64,000 nucleotides of DNA, taken from NCBI RefSeq assembly GCF_013377535.1, contig NZ_JABCJE010000003.1:186001-250000 (forward strand), written 5' to 3'. The stretch is from Donghicola mangrovi (GTDB lineage: Bacteria; Pseudomonadota; Alphaproteobacteria; Rhodobacterales; Rhodobacteraceae). Each line of letters opens with the position of its first letter. Positions within the stretch are counted from its first letter, which is position 1. A program made the position numbers and the translations under genes. Below, piece by piece: positions 19,151 to 28,997 of the stretch. The notes beneath the pieces were generated by a model. It was not told where the DNA came from. It ran no database searches and saw only the letters and a list, made by a program, of their open reading frames with translations.

Positions 19151-20054
19151 GGTTCGTGGCACCCTGACACAAAACCGGCCTTTGGCGGACCTGACCTGGT
19201 TACGGGTCGGGGGCCCTGCGGATTGGTTGTTCCAGCCTGCCGACCTCGAGGATCTGTGCGCCTTCCTCAAGGCGATTCCCGTCGATGTGTCAGTATTTCC
19301 TATGGGTGTGGGGTCGAACCTGATTGTGCGCGACGGCGGTATCCGCGCTGTGGTGGTGCGTCTCGGGCGCGGATTTAACGGCATCAGCTTTGACGGAAAT
19401 CGCGTAACCGTGGGTGCGGCCTTGCTTGATTCCATGGCTGCACGCAAAGCCGCCGCCGAAGGGCTTGATCTGACATTTTTGCGCACCATCCCCGGCTCGA
19501 TCGGGGGGGCGATCCGGATGAACGCGGGATGTTACGGCACATATGTGGCCGATCATCTGGTCTCTGCTCAGGCCGTGACCCGCGAAGGGGAGGTGGTGAC
19601 TCTGTCCGCGGCCGACCTGCAATTCGGATATCGTAACAGCACCTTGCCAGAGGGCTGGGTTCTGGTGTCCGCGGTGTTCGAGGCGCCCGCGGGTGATCCT
19701 GCGGAACTGGAACAGAAAATGGCGGACCAACTTGCAAAGCGCGACGCCACCCAACCGACAAAAGATCGCACTGCCGGTAGCACTTTTCGCAATCCGGCAG
19801 GGTTTTCCAGCACAGGTCGCGCCGATGACGTGCATGACCTGAAGGCATGGAAGCTGATCGACGATGCAGGAATGCGCGGTGCTACCATTGGTGGAGCGCA
19901 GATGAGCCCGATGCACTCGAACTTCCTTGTGAACACCGGAGAGGCAACTGCGGATGATCTCGAAAGGTTAGGGGAACTCGTCCGAAAAAGCGTTTTTCAA
20001 TCCAGTGGATTAGAGCTAGAATGGGAAGTAATCCGGATTGGTACAAAATCCTGA
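19137..20054 (+). CDS. murB: UDP-N-acetylenolpyruvoylglucosamine reductase
   Basis: FAD- and NADPH-dependent enzyme (305 residues) forming UDP-MurNAc, the second committed step of peptidoglycan precursor synthesis. Family marks are [10 protein letters not shown]-like [13 protein letters not shown] near the N-terminus, the FAD loop [29 protein letters not shown], and the late GSTFRNPAG with the catalytic serine. The ATG lies inside the end of the DUF2484 gene. A 126-base gap with its own promoter separates it from ddl. Confidence 0.96.
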   Translation: MQMPEVRGTLTQNRPLADLTWLRVGGPADWLFQPADLEDLCAFLKAIPVDVSVFPMGVGSNLIVRDGGIRAVVVRLGRGFNGISFDGNRVTVGAALLDSMAARKAAAEGLDLTFLRTIPGSIGGAIRMNAGCYGTYVADHLVSAQAVTREGEVVTLSAADLQFGYRNSTLPEGWVLVSAVFEAPAGDPAELEQKMADQLAKRDATQPTKDRTAGSTFRNPAGFSSTGRADDVHDLKAWKLIDDAGMRGATIGGAQMSPMHSNFLVNTGEATADDLERLGELVRKSVFQSSGLELEWEVIRIGTKS

Positions 20055-20111
20055 TTGCGTTACCTGATTGTTAGTGAAATTAACGAAAAATCTGTAGCAA
20101 TTTGAGACGTT

Positions 20112-20140
20112 TTGGGCTCAACTGTAAACAGATGTATAAT
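20112..20140 (+). promoter_or_regulatory. Sigma70-type promoter before ddl
   Basis: TTGGGC at 20112-20117 and a perfect TATAAT at 20135-20140 are separated by 17 bases, with the ddl start about 40 bases further on. It lies in the only sizeable gap between murC and ftsA and would allow ddl-ftsQ-ftsA expression independent of ftsW-murGCB. Confidence 0.65.
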
Positions 20141-20180
20141 AAGGCCAACAACGGCCGGAATATTAGAGGCAGATGTGGTG

Positions 20181-21095
20181 ATGTCGAGCAGGGCACACCC
20201 GACTGTAGCGGTTCTATTGGGCGGTCCCTCGGCAGAGCGCGAGGTATCCTTGTCCAGCGGAAAAGAGTGCGCCGCTGCACTTCGGGGCGAAGGATTCGAG
20301 GTAGTCGAGGTCGATGCCGGCCCTGATCTGCCCGCGCGCCTTGCTGAAATTCAACCTGATGTTGTGTTCAACGCGCTCCACGGTCGCTGGGGCGAGGATG
20401 GCTGCGTTCAGGGCATTCTGGAATGGATGCACATCCCTTATACCCATTCGGGTGTTCTTGCGTCGTCACTGGCGATGGACAAGGCCCGCAGCAAGGAAGT
20501 CTACCGCGCGGCAGGTCTGCCCGTGGTCGAGAGCGTCCTTGCCAGCCGCGACGAGGTCCGCGCGCGTCACGTGATGCCCGCCCCCTATGTCGTGAAGCCC
20601 AATAACGAAGGCTCCAGCGTCGGTGTTTATCTGGTGCTGGACGGGGCGAATACACCGCCCCAGCTTTCTGACGAAATGCCTGAGACCGTGATGGTCGAAA
20701 CCTTTGCGCCTGGCCGGGAACTGACGACCACCGTGCTGGGGGATCGTGCCCTGTGCGTGACCGACATCATCACCGAGGGCTGGTACGATTACAGTGCGAA
20801 ATACAGTGTCGGCGGTTCGCGCCATGTTGTTCCTGCCGAGATTCCCGATGAAATCCGTGACGCGTGCTTTGACTATGCCGTGCGGGCCCACAACGCTCTG
20901 GGTTGCCGTGGCATGAGCCGCACCGATTTCCGCTGGGATGAAAGCCGTGGTGTGGATGGTCTGATCCTGCTCGAGACGAACACCCAGCCCGGTATGACCC
21001 CCACATCGCTAAGCCCCGAACAGGCCGGGGTCGCGGGCATGACCTTTGGTCAGCTTTGCCGTTGGCTGGTGGAGGACGCATCTTGCAACAGATGA
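20181..21095 (+). CDS. ddl: D-alanine--D-alanine ligase
   Basis: ATP-grasp ligase (304 residues) making the D-Ala-D-Ala dipeptide of the peptidoglycan stem. It shows VAVLLGGPSAEREVSLSSG at the N-terminus, the VKPNNEGSSVGV ATP-binding segment near residue 140, and the C-terminal ETNTQPGMTPTSL with metal ligands. I placed the start at the ATG 20181 because it gives the usual N-terminus; two in-frame GTG codons at 20175 and 20178 are nearer the GAGG at 20166, so the start could be 1-2 codons earlier. ftsQ begins 13 bases before its end. Confidence 0.95.
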   Translation: MSSRAHPTVAVLLGGPSAEREVSLSSGKECAAALRGEGFEVVEVDAGPDLPARLAEIQPDVVFNALHGRWGEDGCVQGILEWMHIPYTHSGVLASSLAMDKARSKEVYRAAGLPVVESVLASRDEVRARHVMPAPYVVKPNNEGSSVGVYLVLDGANTPPQLSDEMPETVMVETFAPGRELTTTVLGDRALCVTDIITEGWYDYSAKYSVGGSRHVVPAEIPDEIRDACFDYAVRAHNALGCRGMSRTDFRWDESRGVDGLILLETNTQPGMTPTSLSPEQAGVAGMTFGQLCRWLVEDASCNR

Positions 21096-21949
21096 CCCGC
21101 CGCGCCGATCCTGCACCGTCCCGTTGGGCCTACAAGGTCCAGCGTCTGTGGCTGACCCCCGTGTTCCGGACCGGTCTGCGCACAGGTTTGCCGGTGTTGG
21201 TGGTGGCGCTGGTGGCTGGCATCTATCTGGGGAACGAACAGCGCCGTGCTGATCTGTTCGCCGGAATCGAAGGGATTAAGCGCGACTTTCAGGAGCGTCC
21301 CGAATTCATGGTCCAGATGATGTCCGTGGATGGTGCGAACGAAAAAACACTCAAGGCGATCCACGAACTGATGCCGGCGAATTTCCCGCTCAGCTCGTTC
21401 GATCTGAACCTTGGGGAACTGCGTGACAAAATCCGCGGCATTGATGCCGTCAAGGATGTCACTCTGCAAATCCGCTCGGGCGGGGTGCTTCAGGTCAATG
21501 TCACCGAACGCATTCCCGTGGCCCTGTGGCGTGGTCCCGAAGGTGTCGAAGTCATCGACGCCGAAGGGGTGCGCGCCGACAAACTGGGCACCCGTATCGA
21601 ACGCCCCGACCTGCCGCTCATTGTAGGCGAGGGTGCAAAACAGAACGTCCCCGAGGCACTGGAACTGATCGCCGCCGCAGCACCGCTAAAAGAACGTGTG
21701 CGCGGCATTGTGCGTGTCAGCAACCGCCGTTGGGATCTGGTGCTGGACCGCGATCAGCGCATCCTGCTGCCAGAAGACGACGCAATTCGCGCGCTCGAGC
21801 GCGTGATCGCTCTTGAACAGGCAAAAGAGCTTCTGACCCGCGATGTGGCAGTCGTGGATATGAGACTGGCCGACAGGCCGACGATCCGGATGACAGAAAC
21901 AGCACACAAAGAATTGCTGCGCGTCCGGGGGGTAAAAATCGAGGATTGA
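21083..21949 (+). CDS. ftsQ: Cell-division protein FtsQ
   Basis: Bitopic inner-membrane divisome protein (288 residues) linking early and late division proteins. It has a basic cytoplasmic N-terminus, one transmembrane helix (about residues 35-55, TGLPVLVVALVAGIYLG), a POTRA domain near residues 90-165 (FDLNLGELRDKIRGIDAVKD) and the FtsQ/DivIB domain. The TTG at 21083 is chosen because GGAGG lies 7 bases upstream, inside ddl; the next ATG at 21092 is too far. The resulting 13-base overlap with ddl implies translational coupling. Confidence 0.92.
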   Translation: MQQMTRRADPAPSRWAYKVQRLWLTPVFRTGLRTGLPVLVVALVAGIYLGNEQRRADLFAGIEGIKRDFQERPEFMVQMMSVDGANEKTLKAIHELMPANFPLSSFDLNLGELRDKIRGIDAVKDVTLQIRSGGVLQVNVTERIPVALWRGPEGVEVIDAEGVRADKLGTRIERPDLPLIVGEGAKQNVPEALELIAAAAPLKERVRGIVRVSNRRWDLVLDRDQRILLPEDDAIRALERVIALEQAKELLTRDVAVVDMRLADRPTIRMTETAHKELLRVRGVKIED

Positions 21950-21954
21950 GGCAG

Positions 21955-23289
21955 ATGATCGAGCTTTACGAAACACAGCGCGCGATGCGCGGACTACGAA
22001 AAGCGGCCCTTCAGCGCGGGGTGATCGCAATTTTGGACGTCGGCACGTCCAAGATCGCATGTCTCGTGCTCAGGTTCGACCGGACCGACTCCTTTGTCGA
22101 GGGCGAGGATATCGGCTCGATGGCGGGGCAGGCGGGCTTCCGTGTTGTCGGTGCGGCGACTACCCGTTCGCGCGGTGTCCGCTTCGGCGAGATCGACGCC
22201 ATGGCAGAAACCGAGCGCGCCATTCGCACCGTTGTTCAGGCGGCGCAGAAGATGGCCGGCGTGCGCGTTGACCACGTGATCGCGACCTTCTCGGGCGCGC
22301 GTCCGCGCAGCTATGGTCTGGCCGGTGCGGTGGATTTGGATGGTCAGCAGGTGACCGAAGAGGATATCGCCCGCGTTCTGGCCTCTTGCGAGGTGCCGGA
22401 TTACGGCTCAGGCCGCGAAGTGCTGCACGCGCAGCCCGTGAACTTTGCGCTGGATCACCGCTCGGGGATGATCGATCCGCGCGGTCAGATCGGCAACACA
22501 CTCAGCTGTGATATGCATATGCTGACAATTGATGCGAGCGTGATCCAGAATCTGGCATACTGCATCAAGCGTTGCGACCTCGAATTGGCGGGTTTCGCAA
22601 ACTCTGCTTACGTTTCGGGCACCTCGGCCCTGATCGAGGATGAAAAGGAACTAGGTGCGGCCTGCATCGATATGGGCGGCGGCACCACCGGCATCTCGAT
22701 CTTTATGCGCAAGCACATGATCTATGCTGACACGGTCCGTATGGGTGGCGATCATGTCACCAGCGATATCTCGATGGGACTCTCGGTTCCCATGAGCACC
22801 GCCGAGCGGATCAAGACTTTCTACGGCGGGGTTTATGCGACCGGCATGGACGACCGCGAACTGATCGATCTGGATGGCGACAGCGGCGATTGGGAACACG
22901 ACCGCCGCACCGTCAGCCGGACCGAGCTGATCGGCATCATGCGCCCGCGCGTCGAGGAAATCCTTGAAGAAGTGCGTGCGCGGTTGGATGCGGCCGGATT
23001 TGACCACCTTCCTAGCCAGCAGATCGTGCTGACCGGCGGCGGTAGTCAGATTCCCGGCCTTGACGGGCTGGCCAGCAAGATACTAGGGCAACAAGTGCGT
23101 CTGGGCCGGCCCCTGCGCGTACACGGACTTCCTCAGGCGGCCACGGGCCCCGGATTCGCAAGTGCAGTTGGCCTTTGCTGCTTCGCTGCGCATCCTCAGG
23201 ACGAGTGGTGGGATTTCGACATGCCTGTCGAGAGATATCCCGCCCGTTCGTTGCAGCGCGCGATGAAATGGTTCAAGGACAACTGGTAA
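21955..23289 (+). CDS. ftsA: Cell-division protein FtsA
   Basis: Actin-like ATPase (444 residues) that tethers FtsZ filaments to the membrane. It shows the phosphate-1 loop AILDVGTSKIACLV near residue 24, the 1C subdomain, a second phosphate loop DMGGGTTGISIF near 235, the adenosine loop LTGGGSQIPGL near 350, and a C-terminal amphipathic segment (RSLQRAMKWFKDNW) for membrane binding. The ATG at 21955 is preferred, 9 bases after GAGGA; a TTG at 21946 is possible. A 173-base gap leads to ftsZ. Confidence 0.95.
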   Translation: MIELYETQRAMRGLRKAALQRGVIAILDVGTSKIACLVLRFDRTDSFVEGEDIGSMAGQAGFRVVGAATTRSRGVRFGEIDAMAETERAIRTVVQAAQKMAGVRVDHVIATFSGARPRSYGLAGAVDLDGQQVTEEDIARVLASCEVPDYGSGREVLHAQPVNFALDHRSGMIDPRGQIGNTLSCDMHMLTIDASVIQNLAYCIKRCDLELAGFANSAYVSGTSALIEDEKELGAACIDMGGGTTGISIFMRKHMIYADTVRMGGDHVTSDISMGLSVPMSTAERIKTFYGGVYATGMDDRELIDLDGDSGDWEHDRRTVSRTELIGIMRPRVEEILEEVRARLDAAGFDHLPSQQIVLTGGGSQIPGLDGLASKILGQQVRLGRPLRVHGLPQAATGPGFASAVGLCCFAAHPQDEWWDFDMPVERYPARSLQRAMKWFKDNW

Positions 23290-23462
23290 GCGCAATATCT
23301 GGTAAAATCGGCGAAATGCCGCTTTTTAGGGCTACCGCCCGACCATATTTTGTGTTGTCAGGTTGACTTTTTGGATGACGCCGTGGCTTAGGCCGCGTAG
23401 AATAAAATGTAATCAGGGACAAAACTGCCCGGTGGCACGGGCGACAAGCAGGCGGACAGATC

Positions 23463-25190
23463 ATGACTTTGAACCTTTCGATGCCCGGACACGATGACCT
23501 CAAGCCCCGCATCACCGTGTTCGGTGTGGGCGGTGCCGGCGGCAACGCGGTCAACAACATGATCGAGAAACAGCTCGAGGGCGTGGAATTCGTGGTGGCG
23601 AACACCGACGCGCAAGCCCTTCAGCAGAGCCAGGCCTCGAGCCGCATCCAACTGGGTGTGAAGGTTACCGAGGGTCTGGGTGCAGGTGCCAAGGCAAGCG
23701 TTGGCGCCGCAGCTGCAGAAGAGAGCATCGAGCAGATTGTCGATCATCTGGCAGGCGCACACATGTGCTTCATCACCGCGGGTATGGGCGGCGGCACCGG
23801 TACTGGTGCGGCTCCGATCATCGCGCAGGCCGCCCGTGAACTGGGTGTGCTGACCGTTGGCGTGGTGACCAAACCCTTCCAGTTCGAAGGTGGCAAGCGC
23901 ATGCGTCAGGCCGAAGAGGGCGTCGAAGCCCTGCAGAAGGTCGTGGACACGCTGATCATCATCCCGAACCAGAACCTGTTCCGTCTGGCCAACGAAAAGA
24001 CCACCTTTACCGAAGCGTTCAGCATGGCTGACGACGTTCTGTATCAGGGCGTCAAAGGCGTGACCGATCTGATGGTTTGCCCCGGTCTTATCAACCTCGA
24101 CTTTGCGGACGTTCGCGCCGTGATGGACGAGATGGGCAAAGCGATGATGGGTACCGGCGAAGCCGCTGGCGAAGATCGCGCAATTCAGGCCGCCGAAAAG
24201 GCGATCGCCAACCCGCTGCTGGACGAAATCAGCCTGCGCGGCGCCAAGGGTGTTCTTATCAACATCACCGGCGGTCACGATCTTACCCTGTTCGAACTGG
24301 ACGAAGCTGCGAACCGCATCCGCGAAGAAGTGGATCCGGACGCGAACATCATCGTTGGTTCGACCCTCGACACCACTCTGGATGGCGTCATGCGCGTAAG
24401 CGTTGTGGCGACCGGCATCGACGCATCGAGCAGCCACATGGAGGCGCCCGCGCCCCGTCGTTCGATGGCAGAGCCGCTGACCCAGACCGTTACCGCAGAG
24501 CAGCCCGCTCCGGCGCCCCAGCCCGCGCCGCAGGCACAGGCACCGATGCAGCAGCCCATGGCCGCCGCACCCCAGTACCAGCAGCCCGCGCCGCAGCCCC
24601 AGTATCAGCAGCCTGCACCCCAGCAGCAGCCGGTCAGCTATCAGACTCCTGCGCCCGGCATGCAGCCCAAGCGCCCCGCGCCGCTGCCGCAGGAATCCTA
24701 TCAGGCTCCGGTTCAGCAGCCCCGCGCTGCCGCGCCTCAGCCCCAGCAGCCCGAAGACCTGCCCCCTCCGGCCTACCAGCCGCGCATGGACGAGTATCCG
24801 GCAGCTGATCACGGTGGTGATTTCGTTGCACCCCAGCGTCCCGCGCCGGGCACCGCCAGCCCCGAGACCATGGCCCGCCTGACCGCAGCCGTGAACCGTG
24901 GTGGCCAGCAGCAGCGTCCGATGGGTGGCATGCCCGCTCAGGCACCTGCACGTCAGCCCGCACCTGCGCCCCAGCCCGAGAAGTCGCGTTTCGGCATCAA
25001 CTCGTTGATCAACCGCATGACCGGCCACTCGAACGAACCGACCCGCCAGCAGCCGCAGCCCGAGCGTGGAAACCCGCAGGCAGCGCGCCGTGTTGCGCCT
25101 CCGGTTCAGTCGTTCGAGGAAGATGTTGATAACGATCCTGCCCAAGACAAGATCGAAATCCCCGCCTTCCTGCGCCGTCAGGCAAACTGA
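23463..25190 (+). CDS. ftsZ: Cell-division GTPase FtsZ with extended Pro/Gln linker
   Basis: Tubulin-like GTPase that forms the cytokinetic ring. The N-terminal core (about residues 12-320) has [13 protein letters not shown], the tubulin signature [10 protein letters not shown] near 110, and T7-loop [11 protein letters not shown]. Between about 325 and 555 is a long, low-complexity linker rich in Pro, Gln and Ala with [12 protein letters not shown]-type repeats. The final residues [14 protein letters not shown] are the conserved C-terminal peptide that binds FtsA. At 575 residues it is long because of the linker, as is common in alphaproteobacteria. A strong terminator follows the stop. Confidence 0.97.
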   Translation: MTLNLSMPGHDDLKPRITVFGVGGAGGNAVNNMIEKQLEGVEFVVANTDAQALQQSQASSRIQLGVKVTEGLGAGAKASVGAAAAEESIEQIVDHLAGAHMCFITAGMGGGTGTGAAPIIAQAARELGVLTVGVVTKPFQFEGGKRMRQAEEGVEALQKVVDTLIIIPNQNLFRLANEKTTFTEAFSMADDVLYQGVKGVTDLMVCPGLINLDFADVRAVMDEMGKAMMGTGEAAGEDRAIQAAEKAIANPLLDEISLRGAKGVLINITGGHDLTLFELDEAANRIREEVDPDANIIVGSTLDTTLDGVMRVSVVATGIDASSSHMEAPAPRRSMAEPLTQTVTAEQPAPAPQPAPQAQAPMQQPMAAAPQYQQPAPQPQYQQPAPQQQPVSYQTPAPGMQPKRPAPLPQESYQAPVQQPRAAAPQPQQPEDLPPPAYQPRMDEYPAADHGGDFVAPQRPAPGTASPETMARLTAAVNRGGQQQRPMGGMPAQAPARQPAPAPQPEKSRFGINSLINRMTGHSNEPTRQQPQPERGNPQAARRVAPPVQSFEEDVDNDPAQDKIEIPAFLRRQAN

Positions 25191-25211
25191 TCCGCGAGGA
25201 TTGAAACATTC

Positions 25212-25236
25212 AAGGCCACCTTCGGGTGGCCTTTTT
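25212..25236 (+). terminator. Intrinsic terminator after ftsZ
   Basis: A perfect 9-bp stem AAGGCCACC (25212-25220) with GGTGGCCTT (25225-25233), UUCG tetraloop, continuing into an uninterrupted T-run and TTGTTTTT. A textbook rho-independent terminator closing the division block. Confidence 0.93.
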
Positions 25237-25406
25237 TGTTTTTGAAATCATGGTGTTACAGCTGCCAAGATCCCTTAGGCATATTTTCGCCCGTCTTTCG
25301 TGTGGGGATGTTTCACCGTGTTGCAAAGATTGAATTGAGAGTCGGGCTGCTCAAAGTTAACTGTTTGCTACCAGCGGACAATCCGCGTCAGATTATTGGG
25401 GCTTCA

Positions 25407-26327
25407 GTGCAAACCACGATCCGTCATAGCGTCAGTTTTACCGGTGTAGGCCTTCATTCCGGCCAGCCCGCGCGCCTGACTATTCGTCCTGCTTCGGCGG
25501 ATCACGGTATCTGGTTCTGCCGCACCGACGTTATTGGTTGCGACCCTCTGATCCCCGCCCGCTGGGATGTGGCCGAGCATTCACCCCTATGCACCAAGCT
25601 GGTCAACAAGGACGGCGTTAGCCTGTCCACCGTTGAGCACGTGATGGCCGCGCTGGCGGGCACCGGCATCCACAACGCCCTGATCGAGATTGATGGCCCC
25701 GAGGTTCCGATCCTTGACGGCAGCGCCGCGCAGTTCGTTCGCGGAATTGTGAAGCAGGGCGTTCGCCTACTGGCAGAGCCTCTGTACGCGATCGAAGTGC
25801 TGAAGCCCGTGTTTGTCCAGAAGGGTGACGCGACTGCTTCGCTCTCGCCCGCGGATTCGCTGCGCATCGATTTCGAGATCGACTTTGTTGACGCCGCGAT
25901 CGGACATCAGCAGAAAACCTTGCACATGGCGAACGGCACCTTCGTCCGTGAGCTGTGTGACAGCCGGACTTTCTGCCGCGCCTCCGACGTTGAAATGATG
26001 CGTGAAAAAGGCCTCGCGCTGGGTGGGACTATGGAAAACGCTGTCGTTGTTGATGGCGACGAAGTCCTGAGCCCCGGCGGCCTGCGCCACACCGACGAAC
26101 CCGTCCGTCACAAAATGCTGGATGCCCTTGGCGATCTGGCGCTGGCGGGCGCACCGATCCTTGGCCTTTATCGGGGTTACAAGGCCGGTCACACTCTGAC
26201 TAACATGCTGCTGCGCGCTCTGTTCGCCGACCCGACCGCCTATCGCATCGTGGATTGCGACGCGGCTTGCGTTGCCCGCCTGCCGGGCACGGGCCTGCAT
26301 GTTTCGGACCTTGCCGCCGTCGCGTGA
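25407..26327 (+). CDS. lpxC: UDP-3-O-acyl-N-acetylglucosamine deacetylase
   Basis: Zinc hydrolase (306 residues) catalysing the committed step of lipid A synthesis. It shows HSVSFTGVGLHSG at the N-terminus, the zinc-ligand-bearing STVEHVMAALAGTGIHNA near residue 75, PEVPILDGSA, and the C-terminal HKMLDALGDLALAG with further zinc ligands. I chose the GTG at 25407 because it yields the standard family N-terminus; longer in-frame starts would run into the ftsZ terminator region. It stands alone between the ftsZ terminator and bamD. Confidence 0.94.
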   Translation: MQTTIRHSVSFTGVGLHSGQPARLTIRPASADHGIWFCRTDVIGCDPLIPARWDVAEHSPLCTKLVNKDGVSLSTVEHVMAALAGTGIHNALIEIDGPEVPILDGSAAQFVRGIVKQGVRLLAEPLYAIEVLKPVFVQKGDATASLSPADSLRIDFEIDFVDAAIGHQQKTLHMANGTFVRELCDSRTFCRASDVEMMREKGLALGGTMENAVVVDGDEVLSPGGLRHTDEPVRHKMLDALGDLALAGAPILGLYRGYKAGHTLTNMLLRALFADPTAYRIVDCDAACVARLPGTGLHVSDLAAVA

Positions 26328-26432
26328 TCGCGGCAGGGTGGCAAAGGCATTTTGCACCAGAAATTTCTGTGCTAACACGCCGTTGACCGCAGGCGCACGC
26401 GCCTGCCGGATCCTGAATTATTGTGGGCAGGT

Positions 26433-27314
26433 ATGAGCATGGGCAAAGCATTCAAGACGATTTTCGGGACAGCACTGATTGGCCTGACTGTGGCGGGCTG
26501 CTCCGATTTCAAAGCGCGCCCCTTTGCAAATAATGAAAGTTTCGTAGAGGGCGGCCAGACTGGTGAACCCCTCGAAAACTTTACCGCTGAACAGATCTAC
26601 CAGCGCGGCGAATACGAGCTGGCCAACAAAAAGCCCGAGAAAGCCGCCACCTACTTTGGCGAGATCGAGCGCCTGTATCCCTATTCCGAATGGGCCAAGC
26701 GCGCGCTGATCATGCAGGCTTTCGCCTTCCATCAGGACAAGGACTACGAGAACAGCCGCGCCTCGGCGCAGCGTTACATCGACTTCTATCCTGCGGACGA
26801 GGACGCGGCCTATGCCCAGTACCTGCTGGCGCTGTCCTACTATGACCAGATCGACGATGTGGGCCGTGACCAGGGCCTGACCTTTCAGGCGCTGCAAGCC
26901 CTGCGCACCGTGATCGAGCGTTATCCCGACAGCGAATATGCCGAAAGCGCGATCCTGCAGTTCGATCTGGCCTTCGATCACCTTGCGGGCAAGGAAATGG
27001 AAGTCGGCCGCTACTACCTGAAGCAGGGTCACTATACCTCTGCGATCAACCGTTTCCGCGTTGTGGTCGAGGATTTCCAGACCACCACCCACACCGCCGA
27101 GGCGCTGCACCGTCTGGTGGAAAGCTACCTGTCGCTGGGTCTGACCGACGAGGCGCAGACCGCAGGGGCGATCCTGGGCTACAACTATCAGGGCAGCGAA
27201 TGGTACGCCGATACCTACAAGCTGCTGACCGATGCCGGTCTCAAGCCCGAAGCCAAGGGCGACAGCTGGCTGGCCAAAATTTACCGCCAGATGATCAAGG
27301 GCGAATGGCTCTGA
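26433..27314 (+). CDS. bamD: Outer membrane assembly lipoprotein BamD
   Basis: Essential lipoprotein of the BAM complex that inserts beta-barrel proteins in the outer membrane. The 293-residue protein has a lipoprotein signal peptide with lipobox VAGC (lipidated Cys about 21), followed by about five TPR-like helical hairpins (for example QIYQRGEYELANKKPEKAA, then YPYSEWAKRALIMQAFAFH). The ATG at 26433 follows GGGCAGGT; an ATG six bases later is equally possible. It lies between lpxC and recN, so outer-membrane biogenesis genes follow the division block. Confidence 0.93.
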   Translation: MSMGKAFKTIFGTALIGLTVAGCSDFKARPFANNESFVEGGQTGEPLENFTAEQIYQRGEYELANKKPEKAATYFGEIERLYPYSEWAKRALIMQAFAFHQDKDYENSRASAQRYIDFYPADEDAAYAQYLLALSYYDQIDDVGRDQGLTFQALQALRTVIERYPDSEYAESAILQFDLAFDHLAGKEMEVGRYYLKQGHYTSAINRFRVVVEDFQTTTHTAEALHRLVESYLSLGLTDEAQTAGAILGYNYQGSEWYADTYKLLTDAGLKPEAKGDSWLAKIYRQMIKGEWL

Positions 27315-27341
27315 TCACGGGGCAGGGGACCGGAACATCGC

Positions 27342-28991
27342 ATGCTGCGTTCGCTTGATATTCGGGATGTGTTGTTGATCGATCGGCTCCAGCTGGAATT
27401 CCAGCCGGGGCTGAACGTGCTGACGGGTGAAACCGGCGCGGGCAAATCCATTCTGCTGGACAGTCTGGGCTTTGTTTTGGGGTGGCGCGGGCGTGCCGAA
27501 CTGGTGCGCGCCGGTGCCGATCAGGGCGAGGTGATCGCCGAATTCGATCTGCCCGCCGATCACCCCGCAAATGCCATTCTGGCCGAAGCCGGGATCGACG
27601 CCGATGGCGAGCTGATCCTGCGCCGCGTGAACACCGTGGATGGCCGCAAGACCGCTTGGATCAACGACCGCCGCGTGTCGGGGCAGGTGCTGCGCGATCT
27701 GTCGGAAACGCTGGTGGAGTTGCACGGGCAGCACGACGACCGCGGCCTGCTCAACCCGCGTGGTCACCGCCAACTGCTGGACGAATTCGCCGGTCACGCC
27801 GCGATGATGGCCGACACCCGCGCGATGTGGCAGGCCCGCAGCCGCGCCTCCAAGGCCTTAGCCGAGGCCGAAGAACAACTCGCCGCCATGCGCAGCGAAG
27901 AGGAATTCCTGCGCCACGCGGTGGCCGAGTTAGACCAGCTGAACCCCCTTCCGGGCGAGGATGCGGAACTCGATACCAAGCGCCGCCGCATGCAAGCCGC
28001 CGAGAAAATCCGCGATGATTTGGCCCGCGCCTATCACATCCTTGGGTTCGATGGGGCAGAGGGCGCGATGGGCAACGGGATGCGCTGGCTCGACGGAATC
28101 GCCGCCGATGCAGACGGTCAGCTGGACGAACCGATTGCCGCCTTGGGCCGCGCCCTCAACGAACTTGGCGAGGCGACTCAGGGGGTCGAGCGGGTGCTCG
28201 AAAACCTCGACTTTAACCCAGCCGAACTGGAAGGGCTCGAGGAGCGTCTGTTCGCCATCCGTGGGCTGGCCCGCAAACATGGCGTCGCCCCCGATGATCT
28301 GGGCACCTTTGCCGAAGAATTGCGCACCCGTCTGACGCGCCTTGATGCGGGCGAGGGTGATATTGGCCGCCTGCGAGCCGAACTGAAGGCCGCCGAAACC
28401 GCCTATGCCTCCTCGGCCGAGGCCCTGACCGCCTCGCGCACCGATGCCGCCGCGCACCTCGACCGCGCTGTGATGGACGAACTCGCCCCGCTAAAGATGG
28501 AGCGTGCCGTGTTCCACACCTTGATCGAGGCTGGCGATGCGGGCCCCGAGGGGCGCGATAACGTCTCGTTCACCGTGGCGACCAACCCGGGGGCGCCGGC
28601 GGGCCAACTGGCCAAGATCGCCTCGGGCGGGGAACTGTCTCGCTTCCTTTTGGCGCTCAAGGTCTGCCTGTCGCAGAATACCTCTGGCGTCACCATGATC
28701 TTTGACGAGATTGACCGAGGCGTGGGTGGGGCAACCGCCGATGCCGTGGGCCGCCGTCTGTCGCGTTTGGCGTCCGAAGGGCAGGTGCTGGTCGTCACCC
28801 ACTCGCCGCAAGTTGCCGCGCTGGGTCAACATCACTGGCAGGTCAGCAAATCGGTTCAGGACGGCCAGACGCTAAGCCGGGTGGTCCCGCTGGATCACGG
28901 CCAGCGCGTCGATGAGATCGCCCGCATGATCTCGGGCGATACGATCACCGACCCCGCACGGGACGCTGCACGCGCCCTACTGGGCACATAA
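27342..28991 (+). CDS. recN: DNA repair protein RecN
   Basis: SMC-like ATPase (549 residues) acting early in double-strand break repair. It has a Walker A motif GETGAGKS near residue 32, a central coiled-coil region rich in Ala, Glu and Arg, and at the C-terminus the ABC signature LSRFLLALK region with Walker B MIFDEIDRGVGG. Length matches the family. It begins 27 bases after bamD and is followed by a hairpin and an AAAATAC element. Confidence 0.95.
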   Translation: MLRSLDIRDVLLIDRLQLEFQPGLNVLTGETGAGKSILLDSLGFVLGWRGRAELVRAGADQGEVIAEFDLPADHPANAILAEAGIDADGELILRRVNTVDGRKTAWINDRRVSGQVLRDLSETLVELHGQHDDRGLLNPRGHRQLLDEFAGHAAMMADTRAMWQARSRASKALAEAEEQLAAMRSEEEFLRHAVAELDQLNPLPGEDAELDTKRRRMQAAEKIRDDLARAYHILGFDGAEGAMGNGMRWLDGIAADADGQLDEPIAALGRALNELGEATQGVERVLENLDFNPAELEGLEERLFAIRGLARKHGVAPDDLGTFAEELRTRLTRLDAGEGDIGRLRAELKAAETAYASSAEALTASRTDAAAHLDRAVMDELAPLKMERAVFHTLIEAGDAGPEGRDNVSFTVATNPGAPAGQLAKIASGGELSRFLLALKVCLSQNTSGVTMIFDEIDRGVGGATADAVGRRLSRLASEGQVLVVTHSPQVAALGQHHWQVSKSVQDGQTLSRVVPLDHGQRVDEIARMISGDTITDPARDAARALLGT

Positions 28992-28997
28992 AACAAA

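Noticed and set aside
23363-23391. TTGACT before ftsZ as a sigma70 -35 box
   Set aside because: No acceptable -10 box occurs 16-18 bases downstream (GCTTAG only), so I did not list it as a promoter.
24480-24780. CAG-rich repeats in ftsZ as a DNA repeat array or CRISPR-like structure
   Set aside because: They encode the Pro/Gln linker in frame and lack regular spacers.
25236-25406. Extended N-terminus for LpxC from 25236
   Set aside because: It begins inside the ftsZ terminator and adds 57 residues with no family match; the GTG at 25407 gives the canonical LpxC start.
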